The position numbers were made by a program, and so were the translations under genes. Of a stretch of 64,000 nt of DNA, positions 9,061 to 19,021 are shown in pieces (the stretch's first letter is position 1; each line of letters starts with the position of its first letter). The stretch is from NCBI GenBank assembly GCA_015099395.1, contig AP024096.1, forward strand, positions 7,419,485-7,483,484. The letters are read 5' to 3'. This stretch comes from Ktedonobacteria bacterium brp13 (GTDB lineage Bacteria > Chloroflexota > Ktedonobacteria > Ktedonobacterales > Ktedonobacteraceae). The notes beneath the pieces are model-generated. The model was not told the DNA's origin, searched no databases, and saw nothing but the letters and a program-made list of their open reading frames with translations.

Positions 9061-9086
9061 ATGGACAGGGCATGTTCTCTGTCCAT
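9061..9086 (+). terminator. hairpin terminator after the lipoprotein gene
   Basis: ATGGACAG pairs with CTGTCCAT around an eight- to ten-base loop and is followed by TTTGTTGT. It starts 32 nt after the stop codon. Confidence 0.6.
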
Positions 9087-9227
9087 TTGTTGTATTATAT
9101 GCTTGAATATTTTTAATTAGCTATTTATGTGCAAAAGGAGACCCCTATGATTATTTCCTTCATAAAAGAAACACTCGAATACAGCTATCATCGTCGCCGT
9201 CCTGGTCGGTATGTCTATAGGTAGGTC

Positions 9228-9380
9228 GTGTTGCAAAAAATTTTGAGCTGAGGAAATGAGGCAAGAAATTACGGCGTAAGAACCATTGCAGTAGAGAAGA
9301 TGTACCTGTTTTGCATCTTTTACTTGTGGAATATGTTTATATGCACTTCAATTTGCTGTGCTTTAAATTTTTTACAACAC
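9228..9380. repeat. MITE-like element, 153 bp
   Basis: The ends are inverted repeats: GTGTTGCAAAAAATTT at 9228 and its near-complement AAATTTTTTACAACAC ending at 9380. The interior has no gene. No clear target-site duplication was seen. The remaining 9029-9519 holds only the terminator above. Confidence 0.6.
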
Positions 9381-9519
9381 TATCTTAAGAATTGTCACTG
9401 AGTGGGTAATAGTAAGATAGTAGCATACAGCTTGTTGGGAACAGATGCTTGTTGGCACCGCTGTGCTTCTTTGCAGCTTGTGAGAACTGGCGAAGAAGCA
9501 TAACGGTGCCAACAATGAT

Positions 9520-10536
9520 CTATTGCGGTGGCGCTGGCAAGGATGGGAGAATAGCGGCGGCGCCCATAGCATTATCTTGGGTTGGGAGGATGCCATTCAT
9601 ACTCACACTTCCTATGATTTGAGAGGCTCTACTCAGGTTAGGGATAAAAACCATTGGGCTAAACAAATTTGGTCCTGACCCCGATTGAATAGCATTTGCC
9701 CCTATAGCGAGGGAAATGGGAAGATGGGTATCTGGAGCTTCGAGAATTCTTCCCCATTCGCTGTGGCACCTGGGAGAGTACCGTCGCTGGACGGTTGCCT
9801 GCAGGCTTTGCATATCAGGAGTGCGTATTTCTAGGTAGGAAATTGTCTGTGCATCGCTAGCACACCCTTGCACAATAGGATCTTGGAAAGTACAGTGTGG
9901 TCCTGTGGGATCAGATGAGCAGGTCAAGGGTGGGAGGCTTTGTATTTCGGTATTGGGTGCTATTGGTGCCCCTTGAGGCAAGGATACGAGTGGTATCGTT
10001 ATCGGCTGAGCTTGTCCTTTTAGGTAAAACAGGCCCTGCCAGGTAGTGAGGCTCTTTGGTGGGAGCAAGAGCATGTCTGTGATCGCAGTGGTTTGTTGCC
10101 CATTGGCTTTCGTTTTTTTGATGTCCTCACTTTTGCCTGTGTGAAAGGAGATAATAGCATCAATGGCTACTACGTGTACTTGCCAGGCGTTTGCATAGGC
10201 AATGGTACGAATCCAGCGGGTTTTGCACGTAGGGGAGTACCTGAAATCTACTTCACCAATCAAGATATTTTGAGCGGTGTAGACAGACTGAACTTCAATG
10301 GAATGAGCATCTTGCGCACATCCCTGGGTGACCGGATTTTGTTGTTCACAGACATCTTGTTGCGTTCCTTTGGTTGCCGCGCATGTGGTTGCTGCATGGG
10401 CAAAGGATACGGGTGAGACGTTGGAGACATGAAGAGCCAGGCTTCCAAATACCAGTATCAATGTGGTGAGACAGGTGATTGTGAGCAGAAGGCTCATACG
10501 AAAGGTTTGGGTATGCCTGCGTTGCGTTGTGTTCAT
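9520..10536 (-). CDS. secreted protein with two DUF2690-like domains
   Basis: 338 codons from MNTTQRRHT, chosen because AAGGGAACC precedes it. A signal peptide (hydrophobic core about 15-40, ending near AHA) is followed by two copies of a DUF2690-type module. Copy one contains TQGCAQDAHSIEV, then FRYSPTCKTRWIR; copy two contains VQGCASDAQTISY and RRYSPRCHSEWGR. Each keeps the paired cysteines and the RYSPxC signature, so a disulfide in each module is likely. DUF2690 proteins are extracytoplasmic and of unknown function. The neighbour at 10619-11179 is a single-module paralogue 82 nt upstream in the same direction, pointing to local duplication. Confidence 0.85.
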   Translation of the reverse strand: MNTTQRRHTQTFRMSLLLTITCLTTLILVFGSLALHVSNVSPVSFAHAATTCAATKGTQQDVCEQQNPVTQGCAQDAHSIEVQSVYTAQNILIGEVDFRYSPTCKTRWIRTIAYANAWQVHVVAIDAIISFHTGKSEDIKKTKANGQQTTAITDMLLLPPKSLTTWQGLFYLKGQAQPITIPLVSLPQGAPIAPNTEIQSLPPLTCSSDPTGPHCTFQDPIVQGCASDAQTISYLEIRTPDMQSLQATVQRRYSPRCHSEWGRILEAPDTHLPISLAIGANAIQSGSGPNLFSPMVFIPNLSRASQIIGSVSMNGILPTQDNAMGAAAILPSLPAPPQ

Positions 10537-10618
10537 GGTTGGTTCCCTTTCTGGAACAGGTAGAAATGGCATGTTTTCTCGTTGCAGAGGCAGATGAAAA
10601 GAATCACGAGCCTTTCTT

Positions 10619-11179
10619 TCACTCTTTTAGAGGAACCGTAATGGGTTGGGATTGGGAAAAGAGGTCAAATCGAGCTGATCCCGCGTGCGGAAGAATGGGT
10701 GCGACCGTCATGTCTGTCCAAACTACATATGCCCTGAGAGGATTGACGGTGGGAGTTCCAACGATATCCTCTTGTGTGTGGTTGTGGAATAGGAGGATGG
10801 CGTGGATGGCTTTGAATACGCCTTTGGTGGTCACGAATGCTTGTGCACGCAGCCAATACGCCTTACACGTTGGCGAATAACGTAGATCTACCTCGCCAAT
10901 TGGCTTGCTTTCTTGAACCACTGTTTGTAGATCGAGTGTTTCTGCATCGGTAACGCATCCCTGTTCAACTGGGTCCTGGTGTTCGCATAGGACTTGCTGT
11001 GTTCCTTTGGTTGCGGCACAGGTGGTTGTGGAACTCGCTGCATGCGCTGTCGTCGCAAAGGGTGTGAATCCTTGAGCATGAAGCACTATCGTTCCACCTA
11101 GAAGGGCGAATGTTGTCACAAGACTGATTCCAAGAACGACAAAGAGCCGAAGGCGTTGCGGGTTTTTCAAGAGGATCAT
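10619..11179 (-). CDS. secreted DUF2690-like protein
   Basis: 186 codons with AAAGGTG before the ATG. A signal peptide (core about 10-32, cut probably near AHAAS) leads into one DUF2690-like module: TTCAATKGTQQ, EQGCVTDAETLDL and DLRYSPTCKAYWLRA. The first block, CAATKGTQQ, is identical in the larger paralogue just downstream, so the two arose by duplication. Likely cotranscribed with it. Function unknown; exported to the cell surface or medium. Confidence 0.85.
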   Translation of the reverse strand: MILLKNPQRLRLFVVLGISLVTTFALLGGTIVLHAQGFTPFATTAHAASSTTTCAATKGTQQVLCEHQDPVEQGCVTDAETLDLQTVVQESKPIGEVDLRYSPTCKAYWLRAQAFVTTKGVFKAIHAILLFHNHTQEDIVGTPTVNPLRAYVVWTDMTVAPILPHAGSARFDLFSQSQPITVPLKE

Positions 11180-12171
11180 GGGTCACCTTTTCCTTTACTA
11201 TGAGATTGAATACTGATGTTTTCGATAATGATCGGGCCTACCACTTACCTACAGAATGATACTCAAATATCCTTACCACAGCCCAGCAAAAGCGTTTCCG
11301 CTTGAACGCTCTTCAGAGGTGCACGTATGGCTTATCTTGGTGGCAAGGTTTGTGCGTAACACGTGAAGATGAGTGGCAAGTTTTCAGCGTAGCGCTATGA
11401 CTGGTTGTGAAATATCAAAAACATACTGACGGTCATTTGCTCTTCCTAGCGTAGCCCGGTGACCCTGTGAGGAGAGAGGCATGACAGAGGGAGGCAAGGG
11501 AGAGAGGAGGAGGGAGAGAGAGGATGATCTCAGCACTTTACGTTGGGCGAAAAGGTTGTTTGTCCGCGTAGAGATGCTCCTATGAGTAGAAATGCTGTGT
11601 TCAATGACTCCGCTAGAGAAGAGGGGCATGGAGGTGGGAGTAGGGGAGGCAACATGGTAGGTGAGATGAGTATCTCTCTCTTGACTTGCTTCAATCAGAG
11701 GTAGGCGAATTATGGTAGGAATGTAGTAGGAGTCTCCTTTGATAAGATAAGAAGAGGCATCCGCTGGGATTGAAGATCGTTTTCTACATACGTTCACCCA
11801 TTGATACATACTCTTTCCTCTTTTAGTCATACAGCATGTATCAATGGGTATGGCTATGTTATACTCAGCGTGAGCAGATAGAAGCCTCCATACTGAGTAT
11901 ACTGCTATTGCCAGGGAATCAGAGTATTGATAGAACGAGGCGCGAGAGAAGGATGTGAGAGGAGTGTGGAAATATGATGCAAACAGAACCAGTGCACACG
12001 TTCGATGAAACGTTGGGTAGGGTATATCCCATCCAATGGATGCAGATAGGAGGCACCATACCGATTGTTGTGTAAAGTCCAACCTGTTCAAAGAGGGGCA
12101 TTTGAGATGATACTACAGGCATAGGGTGTCCTTTGAGGACACATAACTCATTTCCAGACAAGGAGAAAACT
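11180..12171. other. about 1 kb without a supported gene
   Basis: An open frame of 235 codons on the minus strand (11384-12091) has Ser/His/Leu-rich composition, no recognisable motif and no SD, and is judged fortuitous. A second purine-rich stretch occurs at about 11470-11525. Short inverted repeats (ATACTCAG near 11860, CTGAGTAT near 11892) are present. The left end of the downstream IS256 element must lie here but its terminal repeat was not identified. Confidence 0.5.
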
Positions 12172-13356
12172 ATGCCTGTATCCAAGAAAAAAACCACCAC
12201 ATCGACTTCTGAAGGTTCAACTCAGCAATCCTCATCACCGACGCTGCCAGAGCAGGACGAGTTTCGTCAGCATCTGCGCCACCTGGCCGTAAGCGCGGTC
12301 CAAGTGTTGATTGAACAGGTGATGCGTGAAGAGTTAGAGCAGTGTATTGGAGCCTCGTGGGGAGAGGTCACTCCGAAGCGTCGTGGCTATCGCAATGGCA
12401 CCTACACCCGGGATTTGGTGACTTCAACGGGACGCATCGAGAACCTGAGCGTTCCCAGAGATCGGGAAGGCGTGTTTCACAGCCAGGTGTTCGAGCGATA
12501 CAGTCGCTACGAACCAGAAGTGGCTGAAGCGCTTACTCAAATGTTTGTCAGCGGGACCAGTACCCACAAAATCGGAGAGGTGGTTCAAACCCTGATGGGT
12601 GTAGCTCCAAGTGCAAGCAGTGTGAGTCGGTTGAACCAAACATTGACTGAGCAGTACGAAGCATGGCGAGAACGTCCTTTACTCGCACATTATCGCATTC
12701 TGTATCTGGATGGCATCCATTTTACGGTTCGCCACGGTGCGCAAACAGATTCCACCATCATCTTAACTGCCCTGGGCGTGGATCTGGAAGGCAACAAAGA
12801 GATGTTAGCCTTGCGGGCCTGTGCGGAGGAAGATAAGGATGGTTGGAGCTGCCTTTTACAAGACTTGCGCACTCGTGGAGCGACCCAGATGGACCTGATT
12901 GTTACAGATGGGCATGAAGGACTCCTGGCGGCGGTCTCCGCTCTCTTTACTGCAACTCCCCGGCAGCGCTGTATCGTCCATAAACAACGCAATGTCCTGA
13001 ATGCCATTCCCCATCGGGAGCGCAAGGAGGTCAGCACAGAACTCGCTGGAATCTTCAAACAGGAGAAGAAAGAGGATGCCTTGCTCCATTTAGCTGCCTT
13101 TCAAGCCAAATACCAGAAGCGCTATCCTGAAGCGATACGCAGCCTCAGAGAAGATGAAGAGCATCTATTGGCCTTTTACGCGTTTCCACCGGTGATGCAT
13201 CGGTATATTCGCAGTACCAATGCGATTGAAAGCCTGTTTAGCAATGTGCGGCAGCGCATGGATCAGATTGATGCCTTCACGACGGAAACGAGTTGCCTAA
13301 CCATCGTCTGGGCGGTCATCCAGGATATTCACTTGCCAAAGATTCCGGTGGGCTAA
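12172..13356 (+). CDS. IS256-family (mutator type) transposase
   Basis: 394 codons from MPVSKKKT with AAGGAGAAAACT just upstream. Features of the family: an N-terminal region with HLAVSAVQVLIEQVMREELEQ, a CGASWGE-like segment and a GYRNGTYTRDL block, then the catalytic triad D in YLDGIHF, D in VTDGHEGLL and E in STNAIESLFSNVRQRM. RCIVHKQRNVLN is the typical conserved block between D2 and E. Length matches IS256 transposases and all three acidic residues are present, so it could be active. The element ends could not be placed. Confidence 0.92.
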   Translation: MPVSKKKTTTSTSEGSTQQSSSPTLPEQDEFRQHLRHLAVSAVQVLIEQVMREELEQCIGASWGEVTPKRRGYRNGTYTRDLVTSTGRIENLSVPRDREGVFHSQVFERYSRYEPEVAEALTQMFVSGTSTHKIGEVVQTLMGVAPSASSVSRLNQTLTEQYEAWRERPLLAHYRILYLDGIHFTVRHGAQTDSTIILTALGVDLEGNKEMLALRACAEEDKDGWSCLLQDLRTRGATQMDLIVTDGHEGLLAAVSALFTATPRQRCIVHKQRNVLNAIPHRERKEVSTELAGIFKQEKKEDALLHLAAFQAKYQKRYPEAIRSLREDEEHLLAFYAFPPVMHRYIRSTNAIESLFSNVRQRMDQIDAFTTETSCLTIVWAVIQDIHLPKIPVG

Positions 13357-13515
13357 AAACGCATTCCCACTGATCATGCTCGGAATATGAACAACCAGCA
13401 GATGATGAACTGGTTGCAAGAGGGTGTTTCGTGGTGCGACCGTCTTGTGTATCATACCTTCGTTCTTTTCCCTGGAAATTGACACGGACTCTTTTCCCTG
13501 ATACGCTGCCCATAC

Positions 13516-13902
13516 TGTAAATTTTGGAATTCTGTGAGCGGAAATTTTGACAATTAGGTGAGCGGTAAAACGAGCAAACAGATTGTTTTCTGACCCATAA
13601 CCGTTCATGTAGTGTAATGAAGACGCTCCTGGAGCGGCATCAAAGAGCACCTTTCCTGACCCATAAATTTTCGCCTCGATACGAAAAAAGGCCATTTGCG
13701 CGATTCCGACAGGCAGAAAACAATCTGCTTGCGGTCACGAAAACAATTGCGTCAGAGAGTGCCAGAAATACGCTTCTATTGCCTCTTAACTGCTAAGATA
13801 CACGAAGATTTATGGCTCAAAATACGAACGGAATTGCGACAAACAACATTTACCGCTCACCTAATTGTCAAAATTTCCGCTCACAGAATTCCAAAATTTA
13901 CA
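13516..13902. repeat. MITE A, copy 1 (387 bp)
   Basis: Inverted repeats of about 55 bp start TGTAAATTTTGGAATTC at 13516 and end with the complement at 13902; both carry the GTGAGCGG motif. The interior is non-coding, about 280 bp. A second copy at 46337-46990 is nearly identical outside its insertion, and a shortened relative lies at 51473-51648. The right end supplies the first codons of the coiled-coil gene. Confidence 0.9.
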
Positions 13903-14708
13903 GCCAATGGCAGGAAGATATGCAATTGTATATCGAGAAGCTTGAAAACTTGGCTGATCCTGAAATCAGCGCCGCTCGTATTGCCGAGGCTCAACAGATT
14001 GCGCAGGCCGAGCGCTCTCTTCGGTTGGCCGCCGAGTCAGCCGTTGCAGCGGCAGAGCAGGTGGCCCAGGACGAGCGCGAAGCCGCCGAGACGGCGATCC
14101 GTCAGATGGAAGAGGCAGAGGCGCGGTGGCAACGCCAGCAGGTAGAGGCCGAACAGCGCTTACAGGATATGCAGGCAGAGATGCAACGCCAGCAGGCAGA
14201 GGCCAATCAGCGTTTACAGGAAGCCCAGGCCGAGGGCGAGCGCCAACTTGCTGAGCAGAAAGCCCAGGCTCAGGTGATTTTGACTCAGGTTCAGGCCGCG
14301 CTCGTTCAGGCCCAGGAAGAGGTGAAGCAGGCCCAGGCCCGCTCTCATGAGATTGAGCTGCTTGCCCAGGCCCAGGCCAAGGGCGCTGAAGAGCGGCTTG
14401 CAGAGGTGAAAGAGCGTTTAGAGCAGGAGCGTGCAGAGATCAGGAGGCTACGTGAGGAGTTGGCGGCAACCATTGCCGACGCCCGCGCCGAGCGCGAAGC
14501 CGACCGGGCAGAGGCACGCGCCAACCTGGAACGGGAACGCTCAGAGGCCAAGGAGCGTTTAGAGCAGGAGCGGGCGGAGTTGAAACGTCTTCGCGGGGAA
14601 CAGGCTCAAGCGCAGGCTCGTGCCGATAAATTGGCCCTACAGAATAGTGATCTGCAAAGCCAGATCGTCAAGATGATCGAAGCCAAGGCAGAACAGCAAC
14701 TACAATAG
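13812..14708 (+). CDS. KfrA-like coiled-coil protein, N-terminus replaced by MITE sequence
   Basis: 298 codons, of which the first 30 or so (ATG at 13812 up to the TIR end at 13902) come from MITE A. The native part begins QWQEDMQLYIEKLENLADPE and continues as an uninterrupted Ala/Glu/Gln/Arg coiled coil to the end, with repeated EQERAELKRLR-type heptads. This matches the coiled-coil half of KfrA-type plasmid partition/transcription proteins, whose N-terminal helix-turn-helix domain normally precedes the QW motif. That domain is absent here, so the gene was probably cut by the MITE. A chimeric product remains possible, but no good SD precedes the MITE-borne ATG. Confidence 0.65.
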   Translation: MAQNTNGIATNNIYRSPNCQNFRSQNSKIYSQWQEDMQLYIEKLENLADPEISAARIAEAQQIAQAERSLRLAAESAVAAAEQVAQDEREAAETAIRQMEEAEARWQRQQVEAEQRLQDMQAEMQRQQAEANQRLQEAQAEGERQLAEQKAQAQVILTQVQAALVQAQEEVKQAQARSHEIELLAQAQAKGAEERLAEVKERLEQERAEIRRLREELAATIADARAEREADRAEARANLERERSEAKERLEQERAELKRLRGEQAQAQARADKLALQNSDLQSQIVKMIEAKAEQQLQ

Positions 14709-14785
14709 AACTTGCGGATACAATCGTTTCCGCAAAGTAAATGCAACACGAGGAGAGAGAGGATGTGTAAATTTGCACGCTTCAT

Positions 14786-14907
14786 GGTTCATACACAGGT
14801 TTGGTGAAAGCCCTTCTATAATCTCGTGAAAACGATGGAGTTTGTGCTCAAGGAAAGATTATGTTCTAGCTTAGAAACTCATCCTTCACCAAACCTGTGT
14901 ATGAGCC
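14786..14907. repeat. MITE-like element, 122 bp
   Basis: A 22-bp inverted repeat (GGTTCATACACAGG at the left, complement ending GTATGAGCC at 14907) brackets about 78 bp of non-coding DNA. One mismatch between arms. Confidence 0.6.
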
Positions 14908-14968
14908 AGAATATCGAAGAAATGACACACTAGGTTGATACTTTTTCCATAGCAGTGTTTTTAACCAT

Positions 14969-15005
14969 CATCATCGAGCCTGCGGGAGAACCATATTATG
15001 CTTCA
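14969..15005. repeat. dispersed repeat end (ATCATCGAGCCTGCGGGAGA)
   Basis: The same core occurs twice more, as inverted arms at 27861-27888 and 27976-28006. Here it runs on into TTATGCTTCAACGTTCA, which also occurs on the minus strand at 25480-25497 next to the truncated NTF2-like gene. It looks like a solitary end of a small element. Confidence 0.5.
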
Positions 15006-15136
15006 ACGTTCAGTCTCCCTTCGCGCCAATCTTTAGGAGATGTCGATTTTTTACTCAACCTCCTTTTATCGGCACTTCACTTTTTTTCTTTACTTCTCTC
15101 TGCTGAGATCAATAAGAGGGTCAATAAAGGGATTGG

Positions 15137-16174
15137 CTATTTTGATGGAGGTCGAAGCATGTCGTACCAGATTTTGGCCTGGTTGGTCACTGGTTCAAAA
15201 GAGGGGCCGAGCCAGGTAATGACAATGGCTATCGTAATAACAATGAAAGGCAAGTCAAGGCTTGTACCAAAGGTAGGCAGAAATCGATGAACCACAAGGT
15301 ATCCACTGAAGGTAATAAGAAGGCGCATAAGCATCGCTGCCAACCGTTGTATACTGGGAAGAAACGTATACCGCCAGAAGAGTTTAGAACGATCTGGAGC
15401 CTCTATCTGACCTAATATTCCCCACTCTTGTTGTACAAAGGCGGAAAAGGACCTCTCAAAATATACAGATAAATCTTGAAATGTTTGTGGTTGTGGGGTT
15501 GCTATCCACATGGCTTTTTCCTCAATGTCATTGGCAAATCCCACCATGGATCGTTGAAACGACAAGCGTGCTTCTTTGTTTGCGCTTTGCCATTGGGAAA
15601 GAAAACAGGTTTTTATCTGAGATGTTACATACTGGCATTCGGAAAGAAGCGTTTTGCGAATCTCGATCCGACGTGTATAGCCGCATCGAGAATACAGGGA
15701 ACAAAGGTAGCAGCAATTGAGGAGCCCAATTGCAATAGAAATATCAACAAATCTATTCCTGCTTGTAAAATTTGAAAAAATACTGGCCACGATGGTTACT
15801 GGTAACGTAATTATAACAATAGCTAAAAGAAAGCCCACAAATCGAAGAAATTCTATATTATCAAAAAAGAGATATGAAAAGCCTGGAAAATAATGATGAA
15901 TAAGCGTCGTCAATAAAAAGGGGAAAAATAAAAAGGCCATAAAAAGGAAAGAGCATCGGAGCCACCACTTGAGCCATTGATCTGCTTTTTCAGATAAAGT
16001 AATAAAAAAGGTCCATCGGAATTCTTCAATGTAATTTTGCGCAACCGTGTAGCTTTCCTGAAAATAATCCCAGAATACCCTCTCAGCTTCTGTTCCTAAA
16101 AACGGGGTAAACACACGTGGCTGATGAAGTGCATACCGGTATATAGGGTTATTCTCTGATGGGGTATCCTGCAT
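15137..16174 (-). CDS. multi-pass membrane protein of unknown function
   Basis: 345 codons from MQDTPSENN, chosen because AAAGGTG lies 5 nt upstream; an ATG 15 nt earlier would put that SD inside the gene. Hydrophobic helices are predicted around residues 75-100, 110-140 and 275-330, with a soluble Glu-rich segment between (SLLxECQYVTSQIKTCF to FERSFSAFVQQEW). No domain is recognised. Codon use is more AT-rich than the GT39 cluster. It stands alone among repeats. Confidence 0.7.
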   Translation of the reverse strand: MQDTPSENNPIYRYALHQPRVFTPFLGTEAERVFWDYFQESYTVAQNYIEEFRWTFFITLSEKADQWLKWWLRCSFLFMAFLFFPFLLTTLIHHYFPGFSYLFFDNIEFLRFVGFLLAIVIITLPVTIVASIFSNFTSRNRFVDISIAIGLLNCCYLCSLYSRCGYTRRIEIRKTLLSECQYVTSQIKTCFLSQWQSANKEARLSFQRSMVGFANDIEEKAMWIATPQPQTFQDLSVYFERSFSAFVQQEWGILGQIEAPDRSKLFWRYTFLPSIQRLAAMLMRLLITFSGYLVVHRFLPTFGTSLDLPFIVITIAIVITWLGPSFEPVTNQAKIWYDMLRPPSK

Positions 16175-17052
16175 ATTGACACCTTTCAAAAAGAAAAAAA
16201 CGAGTTATTCCTTAAAACAATGTTCCATATAGTCGTATTTTACCTGCATAAACTAAATGCCCCTGTAATACAATGCCAATAGTACTGACTTTTCCCTTTT
16301 GTGTCAAACGTTTTTTCTGATAATTCTATGAAAATGTTGCGCCATCGATGCAACAACGTGGCACCCAGGAGTATGTCGTGCCCAAATTCATGCATCTCTT
16401 CTATTGGCTCTATGAGCCCGATGCAGGCGCACAGGCCATCTGGGACATCCATGTGTAACTACCAACTCACCCACACGACATCGACGCTGAAGCGATGCAG
16501 CATTTTTTATTGCACTTTGTTCATGTAATGTGCATTTGTTAACTTGTTATATTTATATGTAAATTTTGTGAGAAAATCTCCATATTGTGGTAAAATCGGG
16601 AGAAATATGCTTCACAAAGAGTAAGGCACGATATGCTTCACAGAGAGGATTTACGTCGAGATGAGCGACTTTTCATCAATCGGCTTAGCCTGTAAAGCGT
16701 GCTCATATGTATCCGCCTCTGTCTCCACTTTTTCCCAAGGCCGTTTTGAGGATGGCTAAGGACAGGGTTTCAGGCCACTCGGCATCTCTGCACATCTAGA
16801 AAGAGACTACAGATCTGGTGTCTGCTCAAAAGGAAGAGCTTCGTCCCATTCTAGATGTGCAATGGAACCAGTGGCCCGAAACCCTGTAAGGAGTGTTTTT
16901 CTCTCTTGAAAGCGAACAAAAAGAGGTGCCAAGATATGCTTCACGAAGCACATTCGCGTCATATGCCTCTTTCATGCTTCCTCTTCATGCAGGCTCAGGT
17001 CTGTATATCCAGCATGGGAGATCCACCTCTCGCGCCTGCGGCGCTCGCTCTG
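16175..17052. other. gene-poor repeat region
   Basis: No convincing gene. Three copies of ATATGCTTCAC(A) lie at 16605, 16631 and 16934. The same motif is clustered at 27485-28080. A 70-codon minus-strand frame at 16240-16452 contains HEFGH by chance. Confidence 0.5.
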
Positions 17053-17161
17053 TGTAAATTCGCTCATTCCATGGGAGGCTCGGTCTCTTTCGCAATGCAC
17101 TTTCGCGCGGGACATCCCACGCAATGTGCGAATTTCTTCCCCTACAATGAGCGAATTTACA
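17053..17161. repeat. MITE-like element, 109 bp
   Basis: A perfect 16-bp inverted repeat, TGTAAATTCGCTCATT, brackets 77 bp. The TGTAAAT terminus resembles that of MITE A although the rest differs. Confidence 0.6.
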
Positions 17162-17193
17162 GGATGCACCTCTCCTCCTCGTGTTTATCTTTT

Positions 17194-17302
17194 GGTAAAT
17201 GCCCTTCCAAGTGAGCAGGTTTTGCCCTCTGACATGAGCACTTGCCCTCCGATATGAGCACTGGGACCAAACTCCTTGAGGAAACCGCTCCACATCTGGT
17301 AT
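17194..17302. repeat. dispersed 110-bp repeat, copy 1, with 20-bp internal periodicity
   Basis: It matches 24750-24860 at roughly 85% by eye. Inside, a GTGAGCA/ATGAGCAC unit recurs three times about every 20 bp, separated by TTGCCCTC-type spacers. Arrays of about 20-bp repeats are typical of IS21-family ends, so this may be an orphan IS end; that is an inference. From here to 17870 no gene is supported. Confidence 0.5.
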
Positions 17303-17870
17303 ACTGCTTCTAAGAATTGTGAATGACGTTCGCACGTTCAGGAGGGACGCTCATGGTCGGGGCGGCAACAGAAGGAAGGGAGCTCTGTTCCCTGAGCAGA
17401 AGTTGTGCCAGTGTGATTCTTTTTGCCTGTTCGGCGGCGCGCCCGTTCCCGGAAATGAGGGATCTTCCCATGCCCCAACCGAATAAACCCGGCGTCTATC
17501 ATCGTTGAGGGAGCCTCAGGATACGTGTAAAAAGCCATCCATTTCATGACTGACCAACGCCCGGACAGAACTCCCCGATTCTCTGGTATTTTCGCAAATT
17601 TGACAGCGGTAAAAACATCAGAGATCGGTTTATTTACAACCTTCTCTGATGTGTCTGTAGGTGAGGAGCAGTTTTTCTAGATAGGGAGGTATCGAGTTCC
17701 ATCCTTGCGTGCAAAATCGGTCAGCCCTTCAGTGAATTTACCAAGCGGCACTCATAGAATTGGGGCTTGGCCTTTTCTGGATAGTATACTTATAATCAGG
17801 TTTTTAACGAAAAATGTATAGGATACGAGTAAAATGAGGCTCTCTCCTATTATCACAAGGATTCGTGATC

Positions 17871-18983
17871 ATGACACAAAACGCAAACAAATTGTGCCCG
17901 CGATGCGAAACCCCGCTCAATCAGAATGCAGAAAGAGCTGATCTCTTTTATTGTCCTCATTGCGCAATGAACTTCCTCTTCCTCTCAATCTCGGATGTTA
18001 CCGCGCCAAGAACAACGCAAGGATGGCATGTGGAAGAGCCAGACTGGCTGGGTGATAGGGAATTTTCTTCCGGACCGGTGCGTGTGGGCTTCACACGGAG
18101 AGGAATACGGAGAGAAATCAAGTTGCGGATTGGCCAAGTCAGCATGGGCTGTAACTCGCTGGCTGTGATTGCCTTTCTCCTGCTTATTCCGCTGAGCTTC
18201 TGGCATTGGGTACTACCTTTTGGCCTCTTCCAGTTCTGGGGCCTGCATGGATCATTTATCGATATTATGAGCGCTGCCTGGCCGATGTTTGCCTGGGGCA
18301 TCTTGCTTGCGGTCACCTGGAGTCTGGTTATCCTTCATCTCTTCTTCCCCACGTTTGAAACACTTCTGGGGCTCCAACAGGAAGCTCTGAACAAGTTTGG
18401 TTCGCTGCCTATCGTGGGCATCTTGCAGGGGACGTGGGTTGCATTGGCGGAAGCGTTCATCTATCGCTGGTTGCTTTTCTATTCCTGGGTGATTGTACTG
18501 AATATCGTCAATTTTCTGTTGCTTGGCTTCATGGGCCACGGCCTTCTGCTCTGGATCTACACCTTCGTCATAGCGCCTCCTGTCAATTTCCTCTCTTTTG
18601 GCAAGCTCCATCCGCTCCTCTTCAGCTCGTGGGGCTGGTCTGCTGGAGCCGCTGCTTTGATCTCACATGGACGGAGCAAGCAGCGTTGGGTCAGCAAGAA
18701 AGGCATAGGGAACTGGCTTCTTACCTGGCCGATCTCGCTGTTCCTGTTTCTGGTGATGGTTGAGTATGGATGGATTGCCGCACTCCTGATGCATGTGATT
18801 TACGAGGCACTGCTAGTCGTGCTCTTTTTTCTCATTCAAAAACTGCCTCGCGCAAGACTGCCTCGCGCAAGCCAGTTCTCACAGATACAGCCGCTCCCAG
18901 AGCTCCTGATCCCCTGGCCAGGTTCAGCACATTTTTTCACACAAAGCGATGACACCTCGGAAACACCGCCATCTTCCTCCTGA
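17871..18983 (+). CDS. zinc-ribbon, CPBP/CAAX-like membrane protein
   Basis: 370 codons; ATG at 17871 with CAAGGA upstream. Residues about 8-35 form a zinc ribbon (CPRCETP ... FYCPHCAMNF). After a basic linker come six or more membrane helices. One begins ALAEAFIYRWLL, similar to the EExxxR motif of CPBP/CAAX intramembrane proteases but with Ala for the second Glu; a later helix has LLMHVIYEALL, resembling the HxxxN/D motif. If it belongs to that family, catalysis may be altered. The Ser/Thr-rich C-terminus is probably cytoplasmic. A general membrane protein with a zinc-ribbon head is the safe reading. Confidence 0.72.
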   Translation: MTQNANKLCPRCETPLNQNAERADLFYCPHCAMNFLFLSISDVTAPRTTQGWHVEEPDWLGDREFSSGPVRVGFTRRGIRREIKLRIGQVSMGCNSLAVIAFLLLIPLSFWHWVLPFGLFQFWGLHGSFIDIMSAAWPMFAWGILLAVTWSLVILHLFFPTFETLLGLQQEALNKFGSLPIVGILQGTWVALAEAFIYRWLLFYSWVIVLNIVNFLLLGFMGHGLLLWIYTFVIAPPVNFLSFGKLHPLLFSSWGWSAGAAALISHGRSKQRWVSKKGIGNWLLTWPISLFLFLVMVEYGWIAALLMHVIYEALLVVLFFLIQKLPRARLPRASQFSQIQPLPELLIPWPGSAHFFTQSDDTSETPPSSS

Positions 18984-19021
18984 TTGAGACATCGCTTCTC
19001 ACAACTCCTGCTGTGTAAATT

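Noticed and set aside
11384..12091. 235-codon minus-strand frame
   Set aside because: No SD, no motif and Ser/His-rich low-quality composition; purine-rich DNA keeps the frame open.
16240..16452. 70-codon frame with HEFGH, the pattern of a zinc protease
   Set aside because: The five-residue motif is short enough to arise by chance; no supporting flanking motifs and no SD.
17338..17547. 69-codon minus-strand frame beginning MKWMAFYTYPEAPS
   Set aside because: Looks protein-like for about 30 residues, then turns basic; no family recognised and no adjacent coding sequence.
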